Shown here piece after piece: positions 52,845 through 62,814 of a stretch of 64,000 nt of DNA. Position 1 is the first letter of the stretch, and each line of letters starts with the position of its first letter. The translations under genes were made by a program, and so were the position numbers. Under the pieces are notes generated by a model. It ran no database searches and was not told where the DNA came from. It worked only from the letters and a program-made list of their open reading frames with translations. The stretch comes from Mycolicibacterium sphagni. GTDB lineage: Bacteria; Actinomycetota; Actinomycetes; Mycobacteriales; Mycobacteriaceae. The stretch lies in the NCBI RefSeq assembly GCF_002250655.1, contig NZ_NOZR01000024.1:37570-101569 (forward strand). Direction: 5' to 3'.

Positions 52845-53761
52845 CCGGCGGCCTCATCGGCGCGGTGGCATCACCCGCCGACAAACGCGCCCGGTTTCGT
52901 CGTGGCCTGGAATCCGGTCGGCTGCTTCGCTTTCCAGGAGCGTTCTCCCCGCTGGTCGCCAAGCTCGTTGCCGAGATCGGCTTCGATGGGGTGTACGTGT
53001 CCGGTGCGGTGTTGTCCAATGACCTCGGACTGCCCGATATCGGCCTGACAACCCTCACCGAGGTCACCACCCGCGGGGGCCAGATCGCCGGTGTCACCGA
53101 TCTACCGACGTTGATCGATGCGGACACCGGATTCGGTGAGCCGATGAGCGCGGCGCGCACCGTCACGGTCTTGGAAGATGCCGGCCTGGCCGGCTGCCAC
53201 CTGGAAGACCAGGTGAATCCGAAGCGGTGCGGCCACCTGGACGGCAAGGCCGTGGTCCCGACCTCCGAGATGGTCAAGCGGATCCGGGCGGCAGTTGCGG
53301 CGCGGCGCGATCCGAATTTCATCATCTGCGCCAGGACCGATGCCGCCGGGATCGAAGGCGTACCCGCCGCGATCGACAGGGCCAAGGCCTACGCCGAAGC
53401 GGGCGCTGATCTGATCTTCACCGAAGCGCTCTACACCCCTTTGGATTTCGAACAGTTCCGCGCAGCCGTCGACACGCCGTTGCTCGCGAATATGACGGAG
53501 TTCGGCAAGTCGGAACTGCTCACCGCTGCCCAGTTATCCGACATCGGCTACAACGTCGTCATCTACCCGGTGACCACGCTTCGGCTGGCGATGCATGCCG
53601 TCGAGGTCGGATTGCGCGAGATCGATTCTGCCGGGACGCAAGCAGGACTGCTCGACCAGATGCAACACCGCAGCAGGCTGTACGAACTGCTGCGCTACGC
53701 CGATTACAACCAGTTCGACTCCGATATCTACAACTTCGCGCTGCAAGGAGTAACACCATGA
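52841..53761 (+). CDS. prpB: 2-methylisocitrate lyase PrpB
   Basis: 306 residues, ICL/PEPM superfamily. Loop with catalytic Cys in NPKRCGHLDGK; metal ligands in DADTGFGEP and LEDQ. Splits methylisocitrate to pyruvate and succinate. M. tuberculosis lacks this gene and uses isocitrate lyase, so its presence points to a rapid-growing species. Overlaps prpC (ATGA). Confidence 0.93.
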   Translation: MTGGLIGAVASPADKRARFRRGLESGRLLRFPGAFSPLVAKLVAEIGFDGVYVSGAVLSNDLGLPDIGLTTLTEVTTRGGQIAGVTDLPTLIDADTGFGEPMSAARTVTVLEDAGLAGCHLEDQVNPKRCGHLDGKAVVPTSEMVKRIRAAVAARRDPNFIICARTDAAGIEGVPAAIDRAKAYAEAGADLIFTEALYTPLDFEQFRAAVDTPLLANMTEFGKSELLTAAQLSDIGYNVVIYPVTTLRLAMHAVEVGLREIDSAGTQAGLLDQMQHRSRLYELLRYADYNQFDSDIYNFALQGVTP

Positions 53762-54870
53762 GTGCTCCCACCATCCACAAGGGGTTGGCCGGTGTGGTCG
53801 TTGACACGACCGCGATCTCCAAGGTGGTTCCCGAGACCAACTCGCTGACGTATCGCGGCTACCCGGTGCAAGATTTGGCCGCACACTGCAGCTTTGAGCA
53901 GGTCGCCTATCTCCTGTGGCACGGCGAACTGCCGACCGACCAGGAGTTGGCGCTCTTCGCCCAACGGGAACGTGCATCCCGGCGTATCGACCGTTCCATG
54001 CTCGGCCTGCTGGCCAAGCTGCCCGACAACTGCCATCCGATGGATGTGGTGCGGACCGCCATCAGCTATCTCGGTGCCGAGGACCCCGACGAGGACGACA
54101 GCACACATGCCGCCAACTACGCCAAGTCGTTGCGGATGTTCGCGGTTCTCCCGACGATCGTCGCCGCGGATATCCGGCGCCGGCGTGGGCTGGAACCGAT
54201 TGCACCGCATAGCCATCTGAGCTATGCGGAGAACTTTTTGCAGATGAGTCTCGGCGTGGTGCCCGATCCGGTGATCGTCAAGGCATTCGAGCAGTCGATG
54301 ATCCTCTACGCGGAGCACAGCTTCAACGCGTCGACGTTCGCCGCGCGCGTCGTCACTTCGACCCAGTCGGATATCTACAGCGCGGTGACCGCTGCCATCG
54401 GAGCCTTGAAGGGATCGCTGCATGGGGGAGCGAACGAGGTCGTCATGCACGACATGATCGAGATCGGGTCGGCTGACCGGGCTGCGGAATGGTTGCACGG
54501 CAAGCTATCCCGCAAGGACAAGGTGATGGGCTTCGGCCACCGGGTGTACAAGAACGGCGACTCCCGAGTGCCGACGATGAAGGCGGCACTGACCCGCGTA
54601 GTCGAGGCCCGCAACGGCCAGCGCTGGATGGACATCTACAACGCGCTGGAAAGTTCCATGTTCGCCGCCACCAAGATCAAACCCAACCTCGACTTCCCGA
54701 CCGGTCCTGCTTACTACCTGATGGGCTTCGACATCTCGAGCTTCACACCGCTGTTCGTGATGAGTCGGATCACCGGGTGGACCGCGCACATCATGGAGCA
54801 GGCGGCGTCAAACGCGTTGATCCGGCCGCTGTCCGAATACTCCGGCCAGCCTCAACGCGCGCTCATCTAG
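53758..54870 (+). CDS. prpC: 2-methylcitrate synthase PrpC
   Basis: 370 residues, citrate synthase fold with catalytic His in GSLHGGANE, His in GFGHRVYK and Asp in NLDFPTGP. Condenses propionyl-CoA with oxaloacetate. AAGGAG lies 9 bases before the ATG. Confidence 0.94.
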   Translation: MSAPTIHKGLAGVVVDTTAISKVVPETNSLTYRGYPVQDLAAHCSFEQVAYLLWHGELPTDQELALFAQRERASRRIDRSMLGLLAKLPDNCHPMDVVRTAISYLGAEDPDEDDSTHAANYAKSLRMFAVLPTIVAADIRRRRGLEPIAPHSHLSYAENFLQMSLGVVPDPVIVKAFEQSMILYAEHSFNASTFAARVVTSTQSDIYSAVTAAIGALKGSLHGGANEVVMHDMIEIGSADRAAEWLHGKLSRKDKVMGFGHRVYKNGDSRVPTMKAALTRVVEARNGQRWMDIYNALESSMFAATKIKPNLDFPTGPAYYLMGFDISSFTPLFVMSRITGWTAHIMEQAASNALIRPLSEYSGQPQRALI

Positions 54871-54889
54871 CGCAGCTCGAAGGGGACGT

Positions 54890-57800
54890 GTGTTTTCCAA
54901 GGTTCTGGTTGCCAACCGCGGTGAGATCGCGATCCGCGCGTTTCGTGCCGCCTACGAGCTGGGCGTGGACACGGTTGCGGTCTACCCCTACGAAGATCGC
55001 AACTCGTTGCATAGGCTCAAGGCTGACGAGTCGTATCAGATTGGCGTAGAGGGTCATCCGGTTCGCGCGTACCTGAGCGTCGACCAGATCGTGTCGACAG
55101 CGCTGGCCTGCGGCGCCGATGCGATCTACCCCGGCTACGGGTTTTTGTCGGAGAACCCCGAACTGGCCGCGGCGTGTGCTGCGGCCGGTATCACGTTCGT
55201 CGGCCCGTCTGCCGACGTGCTGCAGCTCACTGGTAACAAGGCCCGGGCGATCGCCGCGGCCCGGGCTGCCGGGCTGCCGGTCCTGGCGTCATCGGAACCG
55301 TCGGCTGACGTCGACGAGCTGGTGGCCGCTGCATCGTCGATGGAATTCCCGCTGTTTGTCAAGGCCGTCGCCGGCGGCGGCGGGCGCGGGATGCGTCGCG
55401 TCGCTGACGCAGCCGATCTCCGCGAGGCCATCGAGGCCGCCTCGCGCGAAGCGGAATCGGCGTTCGGTGACGCGACGGTGTTCCTGGAGCAAGCGGTGAT
55501 CAACCCCCGTCACATCGAGGTGCAGATCCTGGCCGACGGTTCCGGTGAGGTCATTCACCTGTTCGAGCGGGACTGCAGTGTGCAGCGCCGCCACCAGAAA
55601 GTCATCGAGCTGGCGCCGGCGCCGAATCTGGATCGGGGTATTCGTACGCGGATCTGTGACGACGCGGTGGCGTTCGCCCGCCAGATCGGATACTCGTGCG
55701 CGGGCACGGTGGAGTTCCTGCTCGACGAGCGAGGGCGCCATGTCTTCATCGAGATGAACCCGCGAATCCAAGTGGAACATACGGTGACCGAGGAGATCAC
55801 CGACGTGGATCTCGTGTCCGCCCAACTGCGCATCGCCGCCGGAGAGACGTTGGCGGACCTCGGACTTACACAGGACACAGTCCGGATGCACGGTGCAGCC
55901 ATCCAATGCAGGATCACCACGGAGGACCCCGCGAACGGGTTTCGGCCGGATACCGGACGGATCACCGGATACCGCTCTCCGGGTGGCGCAGGTATCCGTC
56001 TCGACGGTGGCACGAACGTCGGCGCTGACATCACCGCCCATTTTGACTCGATGCTGGTCAAGCTCAGCTGTCGTGGAAGTGATTTCGCCACGGCGGTCCG
56101 ACGGGCCCGACGCGGAGTAGCGGAATTCCGCATCCGAGGCGTGTCCACGAATATCCCGTTTCTGCAGGCTATTCTGGACGATCCCGCCTTCCAGTCCGGC
56201 CACGTCACAACGTCATTCATCGACGAGCGACCGCAATTGTTGACCTCGCGCTCCAGCGCCGACCGCGGCACCAAGATCCTGAACTACCTGGCAGATGTCA
56301 CCGTCAACCAGCCGCATGGACCGCGGCCCTCGGCGGTCTACCCCCGCGACAAGCTGCCCGATATCGACCTGACGGCGGCTGCACCGCCAGGCTCCAAACA
56401 GCGGCTGACCGCTCTTGGCCCGGACGGGTTCGCGCGGTGGATGAGGGAGTCCAAGAAGGTCGGCGTCACCGACACGACATTTCGGGACGCGCACCAGTCG
56501 TTGTTGGCTACGCGGGTGCGCACCAGCGGACTTCTGCGGGTTGCACCGTACATCGCCCGCATGACGCCGGAGCTGCTCTCGGTCGAATGCTGGGGCGGAG
56601 CTACCTATGACGTGGCGTTGCGATTTCTGAAGCAGGACCCCTGGGATCGGTTAGCGGCGTTGCGCGAGGGACTACCGAACATCTGCCTGCAGATGCTGCT
56701 CCGTGGTCGCAACACAGTCGGTTACACGCCGTACCCCGAGCGGGTCACCCACGCGTTCGTTGACGAAGCGGCGCAGACCGGTGTGGACATCTTCCGGATC
56801 TTCGATTCGCTCAACAACATTGATGCGATGCGTCCCGCGATCGACGCGGTGCTGAATACGGGCACGACCGTCGCCGAGGTGGCCATGTCGTACACCGGCG
56901 ACTTGTGCAGTCCGCACGAGGAGCTCTACACGCTGGACTATTACCTGCGGCTGGCGGAATCGATCGTCCACGCCGGAGCCCACGTCCTTGCCATCAAGGA
57001 CATGGCCGGATTGTTGCGTGCGCCGGCGGCGGCAACCCTTGTTGCCGCCCTGAAGTCACGCTTCGACCTGCCGGTACATGTGCACACGCACGACACCCCG
57101 GGTGGGCAGTTGGCGACCTATGTGGCCGCCTGGACGGCGGGCGCCGATACTGTCGATGGGGCGGCAGCGCCGCTGGCCGGCACCACCAGCCAGCCGTCGC
57201 TGTCGTCGATTGTGGCTGCGGCGGCGCATACCGAATTCGATACCGGGCTGTCGTTGGCGGCGGTATGTGATCTGGAGCCGTACTGGGAGGCGCTGCGAAA
57301 GGTCTACGCGCCATTTGATGTTGCGGCGTCCGGACCGGCTTTTCCGACCGGGCGGGTGTATACCCACGAGATCCCGGGCGGCCAATTGAGCAACCTGCGC
57401 CAGCAGGCCATCGCGTTGGGACTGGGGGACCGGTTCGAGGACATCGAGAATGCCTACGCCGGCGCCGATCGCGTACTGGGCCGGTTGATCAAAGTCACCC
57501 CGTCGAGCAAGGTGGTGGGGGACCTCGCGCTGTCGCTGGTCGGTGCAGGAGCCAGCGCGGACGAGTTCGCGCAAGACCCGGCGCGCTACGACATCCCCGG
57601 CAGCGTCATCGGGTTCCTACGTGGAGAGCTGGGCGATCCACCCGGTGGGTGGCCAGAACCGTTGCGCACCAAGGCTCTCGACGGTCGTTCCCTGGCGGAA
57701 CCGGAGCAGGAGTTGACCGCCGAGCAGGAAGCAGTACTGGCGGCGCCGGGACCGAAGCGCCAGGCGATGCTCAATCATCTGCTGTTCGCAGGGCCAACCG

Positions 57801-58282
57801 CCGAGTTCGAAGCGCACCGTGAGGAATTCGGCGACACCAGCCGGCTGTCGGCGAACCAGTTCTTCTACGGCCTGAGGCACGGCGAAGAACATCGGGTGAA
57901 ACTGGAACCCGGAGTGGAATTACTGATCGGGTTGGAAGCGATCAGCGACGCCGACGAGCGCGGCATGCGGACCGTCATGTGCATTATCAACGGACAACTG
58001 CGGCCGGTCGTGGTCCGAGACCGCTCGATCGCCTCTGATGTCCCGGTATCGGAGAAGGCCGACAGGACCAACCCCGACCACGTGGCCGCACCGTTCGCCG
58101 GGGTGGTTACCGTGACCGTGGTCGAGGGCGACACCGTCGAGGCGGGCCAGACCGTGGCGACCATCGAGGCGATGAAGATGGAGGCTGCGATTACCGCCAC
58201 CAAGGCCGGCACGGTCAAGCGCGTCGCGGTCGCCGCCACCGCCCAGGTCGAAGGTGGCGATCTGCTCGTGGTCGTCAACTGA
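54890..58282 (+). CDS. pyc: Pyruvate carboxylase
   Basis: 1130 residues, the normal single-chain length. Biotin carboxylase domain (1-450; FVKAVAGGGGRGMRR ATP loop), carboxyltransferase domain (about 475-960; TFRDAHQSLLATRVRT, KDMAGLL) and biotin carrier at the C-terminus with EAMKMEA. It makes oxaloacetate from pyruvate, refilling the acceptor used by PrpC. GTG start 19 bases after prpC, so likely the same operon, an unusual but sensible grouping. Confidence 0.95.
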   Translation: MFSKVLVANRGEIAIRAFRAAYELGVDTVAVYPYEDRNSLHRLKADESYQIGVEGHPVRAYLSVDQIVSTALACGADAIYPGYGFLSENPELAAACAAAGITFVGPSADVLQLTGNKARAIAAARAAGLPVLASSEPSADVDELVAAASSMEFPLFVKAVAGGGGRGMRRVADAADLREAIEAASREAESAFGDATVFLEQAVINPRHIEVQILADGSGEVIHLFERDCSVQRRHQKVIELAPAPNLDRGIRTRICDDAVAFARQIGYSCAGTVEFLLDERGRHVFIEMNPRIQVEHTVTEEITDVDLVSAQLRIAAGETLADLGLTQDTVRMHGAAIQCRITTEDPANGFRPDTGRITGYRSPGGAGIRLDGGTNVGADITAHFDSMLVKLSCRGSDFATAVRRARRGVAEFRIRGVSTNIPFLQAILDDPAFQSGHVTTSFIDERPQLLTSRSSADRGTKILNYLADVTVNQPHGPRPSAVYPRDKLPDIDLTAAAPPGSKQRLTALGPDGFARWMRESKKVGVTDTTFRDAHQSLLATRVRTSGLLRVAPYIARMTPELLSVECWGGATYDVALRFLKQDPWDRLAALREGLPNICLQMLLRGRNTVGYTPYPERVTHAFVDEAAQTGVDIFRIFDSLNNIDAMRPAIDAVLNTGTTVAEVAMSYTGDLCSPHEELYTLDYYLRLAESIVHAGAHVLAIKDMAGLLRAPAAATLVAALKSRFDLPVHVHTHDTPGGQLATYVAAWTAGADTVDGAAAPLAGTTSQPSLSSIVAAAAHTEFDTGLSLAAVCDLEPYWEALRKVYAPFDVAASGPAFPTGRVYTHEIPGGQLSNLRQQAIALGLGDRFEDIENAYAGADRVLGRLIKVTPSSKVVGDLALSLVGAGASADEFAQDPARYDIPGSVIGFLRGELGDPPGGWPEPLRTKALDGRSLAEPEQELTAEQEAVLAAPGPKRQAMLNHLLFAGPTAEFEAHREEFGDTSRLSANQFFYGLRHGEEHRVKLEPGVELLIGLEAISDADERGMRTVMCIINGQLRPVVVRDRSIASDVPVSEKADRTNPDHVAAPFAGVVTVTVVEGDTVEAGQTVATIEAMKMEAAITATKAGTVKRVAVAATAQVEGGDLLVVVN

Positions 58283-58285
58283 CCG

Positions 58286-58663
58286 TCAATCAGACTGTCG
58301 ACGCTGCCTTTTCGGTCTCTCAAACCGGTACCGCATCAGATTGTCCGGGGGTTGAGTAAGGCCAGGGCCGCCCTCACCCAGCCAGTTGGTGATGGCGGCC
58401 GCCGCGTCTTCGTCGAGGACGAACCCGAGCCATGTCGGTCGTCCTCCGCTTTGATGTCCTGTTCTGGATGGGGACACCACGAGGACGTTTGATCGCTCGC
58501 AGGGTCCTAGGCAGTCCGTGATCCGAAAATTGGCTACCCCCCGCAACAGGTCGCGTAGGAGTACCAGCTGGGCGTCGTGATCGAACCCGGGGTGCTTTCT
58601 CGTCGTACCGCAGCAGCAACCACGGCACATGGTGACGGTAGGTCTGGACTGGTCCACCGGCAT
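58286..58663 (-). CDS. Small thioredoxin-like [2Fe-2S] protein
   Basis: 125 residues. CRGCCCGTTRKHP near the N-terminus and ITDCLGPCERSNVLVV match thioredoxin-like ferredoxins (C-x..C and C-L-G-x-C). The ATG at 58663 overlaps the DHPS stop (TGATG), so it is the last gene in the minus-strand folate operon; a longer open frame upstream is not used. Role unknown, perhaps electron transfer for the reductase. Confidence 0.75.
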   Translation of the reverse strand: MPVDQSRPTVTMCRGCCCGTTRKHPGFDHDAQLVLLRDLLRGVANFRITDCLGPCERSNVLVVSPSRTGHQSGGRPTWLGFVLDEDAAAAITNWLGEGGPGLTQPPDNLMRYRFERPKRQRRQSD

Positions 58664-59451
58664 CAGCCCCAGATCGTATTCAGCATCGCGATGGTGTCGA
58701 TCGTCTCCGGCACGTCGTGGACTCGAATGACGTCCACGCCAGCAGACCACGCCGGCCCGATGACCGCCAGAGAGGCCGCGAGACGATTGTCTACATCGCG
58801 CCCAGTCACGGCTCCCAAGAACGACTTCCGGCTGGCGCCCAGCAGCACGGGGAAGGGTCCGCCGCATAGTTGAGGGAGGTGGCGCAGAAGCCGCACGTTG
58901 TCGGCGGGAGATTTCCCGAATCCGATCCCCGGATCAACCCACACGCGGGAGGCGCCACTATCGACGGCGGCGTGGGCGGTGTCCGTGACGAAGGCCGTGA
59001 TGTCGGTGCAGACGTCGCCGTAGCTGGGATAGACCCCGGCGACCACCGGCACGGTGTGGGAATGCATGCTGACGTAGCCGACGCCGAGGCGGCCGGCCAC
59101 TTCATAGAGCTTGCCCGACACATCGTTGACGATCCGGGCGCCGGCGTCGACCGCGGCTTCGGCGACCTCGGCATGCCGAGTATCGACCGAGGCGACGCCG
59201 AACCGAACCAATTCCGCGACAACAGGTATGACCCGGGCGAGCTCTTCGGCCACCGAGACAGGGTCGGCGTCGGGCCTGGTCGATTCACCGCCGATGTCGA
59301 CAGCCCATGCACCGGAGTCGAACATCTGCCGCCCCGCGCTTACTGCTCGCTCCAGCGTCTCGAATCTGCTTTTCGCCCAGAAGGAATCGGGAGTGGCGTT
59401 GACGATTCCCATGACGCGCATCGGAGTGGCGCGGAGCCGGGTGCCGGTCAC
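58663..59451 (-). CDS. Dihydropteroate synthase (DHPS) paralogue
   Basis: 262 residues. DHPS motifs: GIVNATPDSF, DIGGESTRP, VDT, NDVSG, DPGIGFGKSPADN, LGASRKSFLG and RVHDV. The pterin/PABA residues mostly match, but NATPDSF is followed by W and the SMHSH loop is unusual. It is therefore either an active DHPS or a paralogue with altered substrate. GTG at 59451 overlaps the reductase stop (GTGA). Confidence 0.8.
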   Translation of the reverse strand: MTGTRLRATPMRVMGIVNATPDSFWAKSRFETLERAVSAGRQMFDSGAWAVDIGGESTRPDADPVSVAEELARVIPVVAELVRFGVASVDTRHAEVAEAAVDAGARIVNDVSGKLYEVAGRLGVGYVSMHSHTVPVVAGVYPSYGDVCTDITAFVTDTAHAAVDSGASRVWVDPGIGFGKSPADNVRLLRHLPQLCGGPFPVLLGASRKSFLGAVTGRDVDNRLAASLAVIGPAWSAGVDVIRVHDVPETIDTIAMLNTIWG

Positions 59452-60338
59452 GGTTTTGGTGCCCAGTAGGCCAGCATCTCGGCGAAGGTGTCGAAGGCCG
59501 GCTTCGAGACACCATAGGGCGCTTCGAAATGCAGACTCAGCGGGAACCCCAAGTCGGCCACACCGTCGATGACCCGCTTGTACAGATCCAACAACAAGCG
59601 CCGTTTGGCATCGGGCTCGCGTGCGGCAAGTGTCCGAACGAATTCCTGCTCCGCGGCAACGGTTTCGTTGCCCGGGTCCTGAATGAGCCAATCGATCAGG
59701 CCGACCGTGTTCTCCATTTTCGGTACGAAACCGAAGGACAACAGGATTTCGGGCCGGTGGTCGCTGGATCGGGCGAACTCGCGCAGAAATCCCACGATCG
59801 CATCGGAGTAGAGCAGTTGCGTCATCCCGAATGTGGCGCCCTGGTCGCATTTGAAATCGAAGCGGCCCAGCTCGCCGTCGCGCGTCGGGATCAGGATGAC
59901 GCCCCGGTTCTTCACGAGGTCATCGAATTTCGAGAGGGCGTCAGTCGGCGAGACCCCGCCGCCCTCGCCGTCGTTCAGTGTTCGGGGGACACCCACGAAG
60001 ATGATTCCGTCGAAGCCGGCCTGCCCGAGCCCGGTGAGTCGCTCCCGCAGTGTCGACTCGTCCAGGAACGCGGTTACCTGCGTGCACAATCCATGTACGC
60101 CGGGGAGCTCGGGATGAATCATCGACCAAAAGTCCGACACGTCGAGCTTGGGTTTCATCTCGACCGGACGGTCGTCGTCCTCGGGGATCATGCCGGGGAT
60201 CATGACGTGACCGATCCGTCCCGCGATGCCCGCTTGAACCGACAACTGCAGGACCTTATGTGCCTCGTCGCGGGCGTGCTCTGCACCCCGGTCGATGTTG
60301 GGTGGCACCAATTCCAGGGCAATGGTGTTCAGGGGCAT
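59448..60338 (-). CDS. Non-canonical methylenetetrahydrofolate reductase (Rv2172c-like)
   Basis: 296 residues, MPLNTIALELVPPN start. GHVMIPGMIPEDDDRPVEMKPKLD, QGATFGMTQLLYSD and LSFGFVPKMEN are shared with M. tuberculosis Rv2172c, shown to be a methylenetetrahydrofolate reductase. It provides methyl-THF for methionine synthesis, fitting the neighbouring metE. ATG at 60338. Overlap with the downstream DHPS gene. Confidence 0.85.
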   Translation of the reverse strand: MPLNTIALELVPPNIDRGAEHARDEAHKVLQLSVQAGIAGRIGHVMIPGMIPEDDDRPVEMKPKLDVSDFWSMIHPELPGVHGLCTQVTAFLDESTLRERLTGLGQAGFDGIIFVGVPRTLNDGEGGGVSPTDALSKFDDLVKNRGVILIPTRDGELGRFDFKCDQGATFGMTQLLYSDAIVGFLREFARSSDHRPEILLSFGFVPKMENTVGLIDWLIQDPGNETVAAEQEFVRTLAAREPDAKRRLLLDLYKRVIDGVADLGFPLSLHFEAPYGVSKPAFDTFAEMLAYWAPKP

Positions 60339-60365
60339 CAGGCGCTCTCCGATCTTGAGGTGGGT

Positions 60366-60402
60366 CACGTTGTGCCCCAGGAGGTTCCTGGGGCACAACG
60401 TG
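60366..60402 (-). terminator. Hairpin between metE and the reductase gene
   Basis: Perfect 16-base stem around an AGGTT loop (left arm 60366-60381, right arm 60387-60402), directly after the metE stop, with no T-tract. It is probably a terminator or a readthrough/processing point. Confidence 0.6.
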
Positions 60403-60410
60403 TCTGGAGA

Positions 60411-62687
60411 TCAGGCGTCGGCGCGGACCTGTTTGGCGGCCTCGACCATGTTGCGCAGCGCAGCCTCGACCTCATCGGCCTTGCGGGTTTTGAGGCCGCA
60501 GTCCGGGTTGACCCACAATCGCTCCGGACCCACAGCTGAGAGCGCTGCACGCAAACCGTCGGCGATCTCGCCGGTATTGGGCACCCTTGGCGAGTGGATG
60601 TCGTAGACGCCGGGCCCGATGCTGTTGGCGAAGCCCGCCGCCGTGAGATCTCCGACGATCTCCATGTGTGAACGCGCGGCCTCCACCGATGTGACGTCGG
60701 CATCGAGGTCGGCGATCGCACCGATCACCTCACCGAACTCGGAGTAGCACAGATGGGTGTGGATCTGGGTAGCGTCCGCAACACCTGACGTGGACAACCG
60801 GAACGCGGACACCGCCCAGTCCAGGTAGGCGTCTTTGTCCTTGCGCCGCAGCGGAAGCAGTTCACGCAGCGCCGGCTCGTCGACCTGGATGATCGCGATA
60901 CCGGCGGCTTCCAGATCCACCGTCTCGTCCCGGATCGCCAGCGCCACCTGATTGGCGGAATCGGCCAGCGGCTGGTCGTCGCGGACGAACGACCACGCCA
61001 GGATGGTGACGGGGCCGGTCAGCATGCCCTTGACGGGTTTATCGGTCAGCGATTGCGCATAGGTGGCCCAGTCGACTGTCATCGGCTTGGGCCGTGCGAC
61101 ATCGCCGAACAGGATCGGCGGGCGCACGCACCGGGTGCCGTAGGACTGCACCCAGCCGTTGGCTGTGGCGAAGAAACCCTCGAGCTGCTCGGCGAAGTAT
61201 TGCACCATGTCGTTGCGTTCCGGTTCGCCGTGCACCAGGACGTCGATGCCGAGTCGCTCCTGCAGCCGGATCACCGATTCGACCTCGGCCTTCATCCGGT
61301 TGGTGTACTCCGTGTCGTCGATCTCCCCGGCCACCAATGCCGCACGGGCCTTGCGGATCTCGACCGTTTGCGGATAGGACCCGATGGTCGTGGTCGGTAG
61401 CACGGGCAGGTTCAGTCGGGCGTCCTGGCTCTTCCGTCGATCGGCAGCCTGGCCGCGGGTGAGGCCGGAGGCCAAGATCGATGCCAGCCGCTCCCGGACG
61501 TCGTTGTTGTGCAGCCGAGGGTCGGACGTCCGTGACGCGATCGCACCGTTGGACGCCGCCACCTCACCGGCGATGGCTTCTCGGCCCTGCGTGAGGCCTT
61601 TCGCCAGTGCGACGACCTCTGTCACCTTCTCGAAGCCGAAGGCCAGCCAACTCCGCAGCACCGCATCGATATCCGGCTCCGCGTCGAGCGCGTAGGGGAC
61701 ATGCAGTGTCGAGCACGACGTGGACACGGCCAGATGAGCCACCGAGCCGAGCAGCGACGCCAGCGTGCCGAGCGCGGATTGGAGGTCGGTGCGCCAAATG
61801 TTGCGGCCGTCGACGACGCCGGCGACGACGGTCTTGTTGGCCAATTCCGGGACAACGGCAACCGTGGACGCCGAGCCGGCTACCAGGTCGATGCCGATGG
61901 CCTCAACCGGGGTTGCGGCCAGTGCCGGCAACGCGTCAGTGAGCTCGCCGAAATAGGTCGCCACGAAAATCGCCGGACGATACGACAGGTCACCGAGGAC
62001 GTTGTACGCGTGCCGGGCGAGATCGGCTGCGTCGTCGAGCATGTCGGTGGCCAGCACCGGCTCGTCGATCTGCACCCACTCCGCGCCGTGATTCGCCAAC
62101 GTGGCGAGCAGGGTTGCGTATACGGCGATGAGCTCGTCCAGCCGACCGATCGGCGGCTCGGCTCCGTCCACCGCCTTCGACAGCGCCAGAAACGTGATGG
62201 GCCCGATGATGACTGGGCGGGCGGCGATCCCGAGTTCCTGCGCCTCTTCCAGTTCGGCGACGACCTTCGCCGGATTAAGCGAGAACTGTGTCGAGGGACC
62301 GATCTCCGGGACGATGTAGTGGTAGTTGGTGTCGAACCACTTGGTCATTTCCAGCGGAGCAATCTCGGCGGTGCCACGCGCGGCCGCGAAGTAGCGATCC
62401 AACTCGTGGGTGAGGTCGGTGTATCGGCCGGGCAGGGCGCCCAGCAGCACCGCGGTGTCGAGCATCTGGTCGTAGTAGGAGAACGTGTTGACCGGGATGG
62501 AGTCCAGCCCTGCTGCGGTCAGTTGATTCCAGGTCTGCGCGCGCAGGTCGGCGGCGACGGATTCCAACTGGGCCTTATCGATGCGGCCTGCCCAATAACC
62601 CTCGATGGCGCGTTTGAGTTCGCGGTGAGGGCCGATACGAGGGGCCCCCAATGTCGTTGCGGTGAATGGTGAAACGGTACGAGGCAC
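60411..62687 (-). CDS. metE: Cobalamin-independent methionine synthase MetE
   Basis: 758 residues, full length. Two barrel domains; zinc ligands in the C-terminal half (HLCYSEFGE, NPDCGLKTR), plus SYPQT and EPERNDMVQYF. Makes methionine from homocysteine and methyltetrahydrofolate-polyglutamate. GTG start with AAGGA upstream. Controlled by a B12 riboswitch in its 5' leader. Confidence 0.96.
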   Translation of the reverse strand: MPRTVSPFTATTLGAPRIGPHRELKRAIEGYWAGRIDKAQLESVAADLRAQTWNQLTAAGLDSIPVNTFSYYDQMLDTAVLLGALPGRYTDLTHELDRYFAAARGTAEIAPLEMTKWFDTNYHYIVPEIGPSTQFSLNPAKVVAELEEAQELGIAARPVIIGPITFLALSKAVDGAEPPIGRLDELIAVYATLLATLANHGAEWVQIDEPVLATDMLDDAADLARHAYNVLGDLSYRPAIFVATYFGELTDALPALAATPVEAIGIDLVAGSASTVAVVPELANKTVVAGVVDGRNIWRTDLQSALGTLASLLGSVAHLAVSTSCSTLHVPYALDAEPDIDAVLRSWLAFGFEKVTEVVALAKGLTQGREAIAGEVAASNGAIASRTSDPRLHNNDVRERLASILASGLTRGQAADRRKSQDARLNLPVLPTTTIGSYPQTVEIRKARAALVAGEIDDTEYTNRMKAEVESVIRLQERLGIDVLVHGEPERNDMVQYFAEQLEGFFATANGWVQSYGTRCVRPPILFGDVARPKPMTVDWATYAQSLTDKPVKGMLTGPVTILAWSFVRDDQPLADSANQVALAIRDETVDLEAAGIAIIQVDEPALRELLPLRRKDKDAYLDWAVSAFRLSTSGVADATQIHTHLCYSEFGEVIGAIADLDADVTSVEAARSHMEIVGDLTAAGFANSIGPGVYDIHSPRVPNTGEIADGLRAALSAVGPERLWVNPDCGLKTRKADEVEAALRNMVEAAKQVRADA

Positions 62688-62789
62688 GGACAGCGTCCTT
62701 CTGATGCGACGGGATGCTCATCGCCATAGGACGTCTGCCAGTGCGATCGCGTGACCGCTGGTTGACCTCCGCCCATTCCACGAGGCGAT

Positions 62790-62808
62790 GCGCCGCTGGG
62801 CGCGGCGC
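62790..62808 (-). terminator. Hairpin in metE leader (riboswitch expression platform)
   Basis: GCGCCGC-TGGGC-GCGGCGC, a 7-base perfect stem between the cobalamin aptamer and the metE start; likely the regulatory part that switches with B12. Confidence 0.5.
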
Positions 62809-62814
62809 ACCCAG

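Noticed and set aside
59529..60539. 336-residue plus-strand frame opposite the MTHFR gene
   Set aside because: Antisense shadow; it crosses the hairpin and two genes and has no motifs.
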